Origin: Intestinibacillus sp050255995
GTDB taxonomy: Bacteria > Bacillota > Clostridia > Oscillospirales > Butyricicoccaceae
Reading direction: 5' to 3'
Length of the DNA stretch: 17,636 nucleotides
NCBI GenBank assembly: GCA_050255995.1
Contig: JBFWIM010000027.1
Coordinates: forward strand, 1-17,636
Shown in pieces: positions 15,182 to 17,636 of the stretch. Within the stretch, counting starts at the first letter, position 1. Each line of letters opens with the position of its first letter. The notes beneath the pieces were generated by a model. It was not told the DNA's origin. It made no database searches and was given only the letters and a program-made list of their open reading frames with translations. Position numbers and translations under genes: made by a program.

Positions 15182-16441
15182 TTAATCCAGCGGAAATTGC
15201 TCCGCAGCATGACGCAGCGCCCGAACCACCGGCAACTCCTCGCCGGTCAGAAACCGAATGAGCGCGCCGCCGCCTGTACAAATGTAACCCATTTTTCCCG
15301 CGAGGCCGTATTTGTTGGTTGCGGTGACGCTGTCGCCTCCGCCGATCACGGTATAGCCGTCTGTGTCCGACAGCGCTTGCCAAACCGTCCTGGTGCCATA
15401 TTCAGTTTCCGTCTTTTCAAAAATGCCCATCGGGCCGTTGACAAAGGCTGTTTTTGCACCCAGAATGATTTCCTCGTACTGCTTTGCCGTCTCCGTGCCA
15501 ATATCGACCAACATACGGTCGCCCGGCAGTGCGCCGACTCTGGCTTCCGCGCGTTTCTCATCCACCGTGTACGCCAGATCAACCGGCAGCACAATTTTGT
15601 CGCGGTACTGCGCCAAAATCGGTTTTGCGCTTTCAATAAATCCGCCGTAGCCTTGTTTTTTGATAAAGCCGAGCGAAGCCTCGCCGATATCCGCGCCTTC
15701 CGCTGCAAGCAGAATGTTTGCGACGAGACCGCCGGTTAGCACCTTGTCCGCGATGCCGCGACCGAGCACCGTGCTCATCATCATGAAAGCATCTGCGATT
15801 TTCGCGCCGCCGAGTACAAATACGCAAGGCCGCTCTGGCGCTTCCATAAGGGAGGAGATGACGCTGTATTCCTTTTCAAACAGACGACCCATTGCGGACG
15901 GCAGCAGCTGTTCAAATCCGCACAGCGTGGGTTGGTCGCGGTGCGCCGCCGCAAAGGCGTCGCAGACATAGCAATCGCCGAGCGGCGCCAGCGTGCTCAC
16001 CACCAGCGTTTTGGCCTGCTGTTCATGTGTCAGCTTCAGCGCACGCTCAAACAGCGTCTGTTCCTCAGACATAAAACGCACGTTATCCAGCAAAAGGACC
16101 CCGCCTGCCTGCAGGCCGCGGATCGCATCCTGCGCCGCCGGGCCGCAAACATCCGGCAGGAACCTGACCTCACTGCCAAGCAGCGCAGTCAGAACCTTGA
16201 CGTGCGGGCGCAGCGTGTAAAAGTTTTTGTACTCGATATCGCTGCCCTGATGCGCCAGCAGCACGACCTTCGCGCCACGGTCGCGCAGTTCGCGGATGGT
16301 CGGCACGCAGCCGCGTATACGGGTGTCGTCCGTGACTTCGTCTTTCTCACGGTCGATCGGCTCATTGATATCGATGCGGAGAAGCACGGTCTTTCCTGTG
16401 ACATCCAGCGAATCCAGCGTGTAGATTCCAAATTTCTTCAT
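15182..16441 (-). CDS. pgk: Phosphoglycerate kinase, archaeal type
   Basis: This 419-residue kinase interconverts 1,3-bisphosphoglycerate plus ADP with 3-phosphoglycerate plus ATP. The family is clear from LLRIDINEP (Asp24, Asn26), DDTRIR (Arg41), LAHQG (His64), LDNVRF (Arg122), AFAAAHRDQPTL (His167, Arg168), VLGGAKI and the nucleotide-site GGGDS with TGGGALIRFLTGEELP. The HQG rather than HLGRP motif, the AFAAAHR stretch and other segments are those of archaeal phosphoglycerate kinases rather than bacterial ones. After HQG the sequence reads Ser-Asp, where bacterial enzymes have Arg-Pro and archaeal ones usually keep a basic residue. That is a possible change in the substrate site. It lies 22 bases after gap and 21 before the dehydrogenase gene. 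It may be a specialised second copy. Confidence 0.93.
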   Translation of the reverse strand: MKKFGIYTLDSLDVTGKTVLLRIDINEPIDREKDEVTDDTRIRGCVPTIRELRDRGAKVVLLAHQGSDIEYKNFYTLRPHVKVLTALLGSEVRFLPDVCGPAAQDAIRGLQAGGVLLLDNVRFMSEEQTLFERALKLTHEQQAKTLVVSTLAPLGDCYVCDAFAAAHRDQPTLCGFEQLLPSAMGRLFEKEYSVISSLMEAPERPCVFVLGGAKIADAFMMMSTVLGRGIADKVLTGGLVANILLAAEGADIGEASLGFIKKQGYGGFIESAKPILAQYRDKIVLPVDLAYTVDEKRAEARVGALPGDRMLVDIGTETAKQYEEIILGAKTAFVNGPMGIFEKTETEYGTRTVWQALSDTDGYTVIGGGDSVTATNKYGLAGKMGYICTGGGALIRFLTGEELPVVRALRHAAEQFPLD

Positions 16442-16463
16442 GGTTTTTTCCTTTTCCGGCCGG

Positions 16464-17483
16464 TCACTTCATGCCCAGATATTTGTTGGTCATGGCAGTG
16501 CCCTCTTCGCGGGTCATCTGCATCTGCATCGCGGCACGGATGCCATCCATGTTTTCCGGGATGACGACGGACTCCTGCGGGACGTTGATGGCAAACATGA
16601 TCTGGTCACCGGACATGACGATGGATTCGTCCCACAGTGCGATTTCATAGTTATCTCCGCGGAACTTCCCCATATCGCGCGCATAACGGAACAGGGAGGC
16701 GTTGCCCAGGAAGCCGTCCGCGATCTTGACCGTGCGAATGCGCGGATGCGCGGCCGCCAGATCCAGCAGCCCCTGCTTGCTGACGGATTTTTTCGGGGTG
16801 GCCATGACGGTGATGATGTGCCCGTGCGTGACCGGTGTGTGAATCAGGATTCCGGTAGCATCCACGTGCGGCATGATGTTCATCAGGTCGAGCGCCTGGT
16901 GAGACGGCGCATACTCAAGCTGCAGCGCATTGGTCAGACCGCGATGATAGTCGCCCGGGTCAGCGACGCGGCGGATGATCGTAACGGCAATCCGTTCCAC
17001 GCCGACAGCCCGATCAAGCATGTCGACCGCACGGATGAGGCCGGTGGTATTGCAGCTTGTCAGCTTCAGGAATTGCTGGCCAAGGCCCTTTTCATAGTTT
17101 GCATAGCCGTGGAAAAAGACATCCGCAATGTTGTTTTTCTCGCCGCCCTGGAAGATGGCCTTTTTCCCCATCCGCTGATAGAGCTCTTTGTTTTTTGCGC
17201 CGATACCCGCGGAGGTCGCATCCAGCATAATGTCGCACTGCTCTACCAGATCTTCCATGCTGCCGGAGATCGGCACGCCGGCCTCCCTGAGTTTATCCTC
17301 ATTTTCCGGAAGTGCGTTGTAAAAATGATACGGCATGCCGGATTCCACCAAACCGCGTACCGAAAGGGTCGGCGCAACATCGGCGACGCCAACCAGTTCC
17401 ATGTCTTCCTGCAATGCTACACCGGTTGCCAAACGCAGGCCGATTACTCCGTAACCCGCGACGCCCACTTTGATCTTACTCAT
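16464..17483 (-). CDS. gap: Glyceraldehyde-3-phosphate dehydrogenase, type II (archaeal type)
   Basis: This 339-residue enzyme is of the phosphorylating type II class usual in Archaea, not the bacterial GapA class. Residues 4-16 form the Rossmann start (IKVGVAGYGVIG). KAIFQGGEK (108-116), the catalytic-cysteine segment TSCNTTGL (Cys144), RRVADPGD, a histidine-bearing VTHGHI, WDESI and VPENMDGIRA match archaeal enzymes in order. It oxidises glyceraldehyde-3-phosphate to 1,3-bisphosphoglycerate with NAD(P), or runs in reverse. The ATG at 17483 follows GAGGAGG by 9 bases; a 25-residue AT-rich upstream extension is rejected. It is the first gene of the operon with archaeal-type pgk. Erythrose-4-phosphate or another aldehyde phosphate is an alternative substrate. 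Confidence 0.92.
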   Translation of the reverse strand: MSKIKVGVAGYGVIGLRLATGVALQEDMELVGVADVAPTLSVRGLVESGMPYHFYNALPENEDKLREAGVPISGSMEDLVEQCDIMLDATSAGIGAKNKELYQRMGKKAIFQGGEKNNIADVFFHGYANYEKGLGQQFLKLTSCNTTGLIRAVDMLDRAVGVERIAVTIIRRVADPGDYHRGLTNALQLEYAPSHQALDLMNIMPHVDATGILIHTPVTHGHIITVMATPKKSVSKQGLLDLAAAHPRIRTVKIADGFLGNASLFRYARDMGKFRGDNYEIALWDESIVMSGDQIMFAINVPQESVVIPENMDGIRAAMQMQMTREEGTAMTNKYLGMK

Positions 17484-17548
17484 CCTGGTGTTCCTCCTCT
17501 TGCGCACATTTTGGTTATATGTTGATGCTTTTTGATTATCTATTTTAA

Positions 17549-17577
17549 ACTTTACCATTTTTTTATTGGGATTGCAA
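17549..17577 (-). promoter_or_regulatory. Weak candidate promoter of the gap-pgk operon
   Basis: On the minus strand TTGCAA (17572-17577) and TAAAGT (17549-17554) are 17 bp apart, each matching 4 of 6 consensus bases. It lies about 66 bases upstream of the gap start in very AT-rich DNA. Better evidence is absent, so this is tentative. Confidence 0.35.
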
Positions 17578-17608
17578 TAGCAAATTTTAAATTCTATCTA
17601 ACTTTTTA

Positions 17609-17626
17609 TTGTCTATTTTGTAACAA
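17609..17626. promoter_or_regulatory. Rex-like operator upstream of gap
   Basis: On the minus strand TTGTTACAAAATAGACAA matches the clostridial Rex pattern TTGTTAA-N4-TTAACAA at 11 of 14 defined positions with the right 18-bp length. The outer repeat TATTGT (17607-17612)/ACAATA (17623-17628) is perfect. Rex senses the NADH/NAD ratio and commonly controls gap in Firmicutes (family knowledge). The site lies about 30 bases upstream of the candidate -35, so its mode of action is unclear. Confidence 0.45.
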
Positions 17627-17636
17627 TATCGTTATT

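Noticed and set aside
14513..15739. 408-codon plus-strand open frame opposite the dehydrogenase and pgk genes
   Set aside because: The frame spans two real genes and their spacer on the other strand and has no recognisable domain.
1..17636. tRNA, rRNA, CRISPR array, insertion sequence or phage genes
   Set aside because: No direct-repeat array, transposase, integrase or cloverleaf/rRNA-like stretch was seen on reading; the lone amidase is not enough to call a prophage.

Overview
The window looks like chromosomal DNA of a low-GC-lineage Gram-positive bacterium, most likely a Clostridia member (inference). The coding DNA is fairly GC-rich, but promoters are AT-rich with near-consensus sigma-A hexamers, Shine-Dalgarno (SD) sequences are strong (AGGAGG type), and intrinsic terminators are sharp. 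There are 14 protein genes, no RNA genes, no CRISPR array and no recognisable mobile element. Nothing suggests a prophage or island apart from the unusual lineage of the last operon.

Region 1 (1-5975) is a carbohydrate locus. A SorC-family sugar-responsive regulator (216-1166, +) has its own strong promoter and a perfect 19-bp operator, and ends at a strong terminator. It converges on a zinc-dependent polyol-type dehydrogenase (1252-2298, -). That gene is divergent from a four-gene plus-strand operon (2606-5916): the two halves of a split transketolase, a HAD phosphatase and a class II aldolase. The operon ends at a bidirectional terminator. The set suggests oxidation of a polyol or sugar to a ketose, ketol transfer, aldol cleavage and dephosphorylation. 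No sugar kinase or transporter is present, and the substrate is unknown.

Region 2 (6019-8685, -) is a two-gene unit: a lipoprotein substrate-binding protein of the SsuA/TauA/NMT1 type, followed by an allantoinase-type cyclic amidohydrolase. It has a strong promoter and a highly structured leader with a terminator-like hairpin. A second hairpin lies between the two genes. Neither the permease nor the ATPase of the transporter is in the window.

Region 3 (8842-13236, -) is the sbcD-sbcC nuclease operon with a near-consensus promoter. Divergent from it is a small, signal-less N-acetylmuramoyl-L-alanine amidase (13302-13874, +) that starts with TTG behind a near-perfect SD.

Region 4 (14084-17636, -) is a tight operon: type II (archaeal-type) glyceraldehyde-3-phosphate dehydrogenase, archaeal-type phosphoglycerate kinase, and a beta-decarboxylating dehydrogenase of the D-malate/tartrate dehydrogenase family. 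This is the most unusual part of the window. Two enzymes of archaeal lineage, one with a changed residue in its expected substrate site, sit together with a decarboxylating hydroxyacid dehydrogenase behind a Rex-like operator. They could link a C4 hydroxyacid or glycerate route to triose phosphate.
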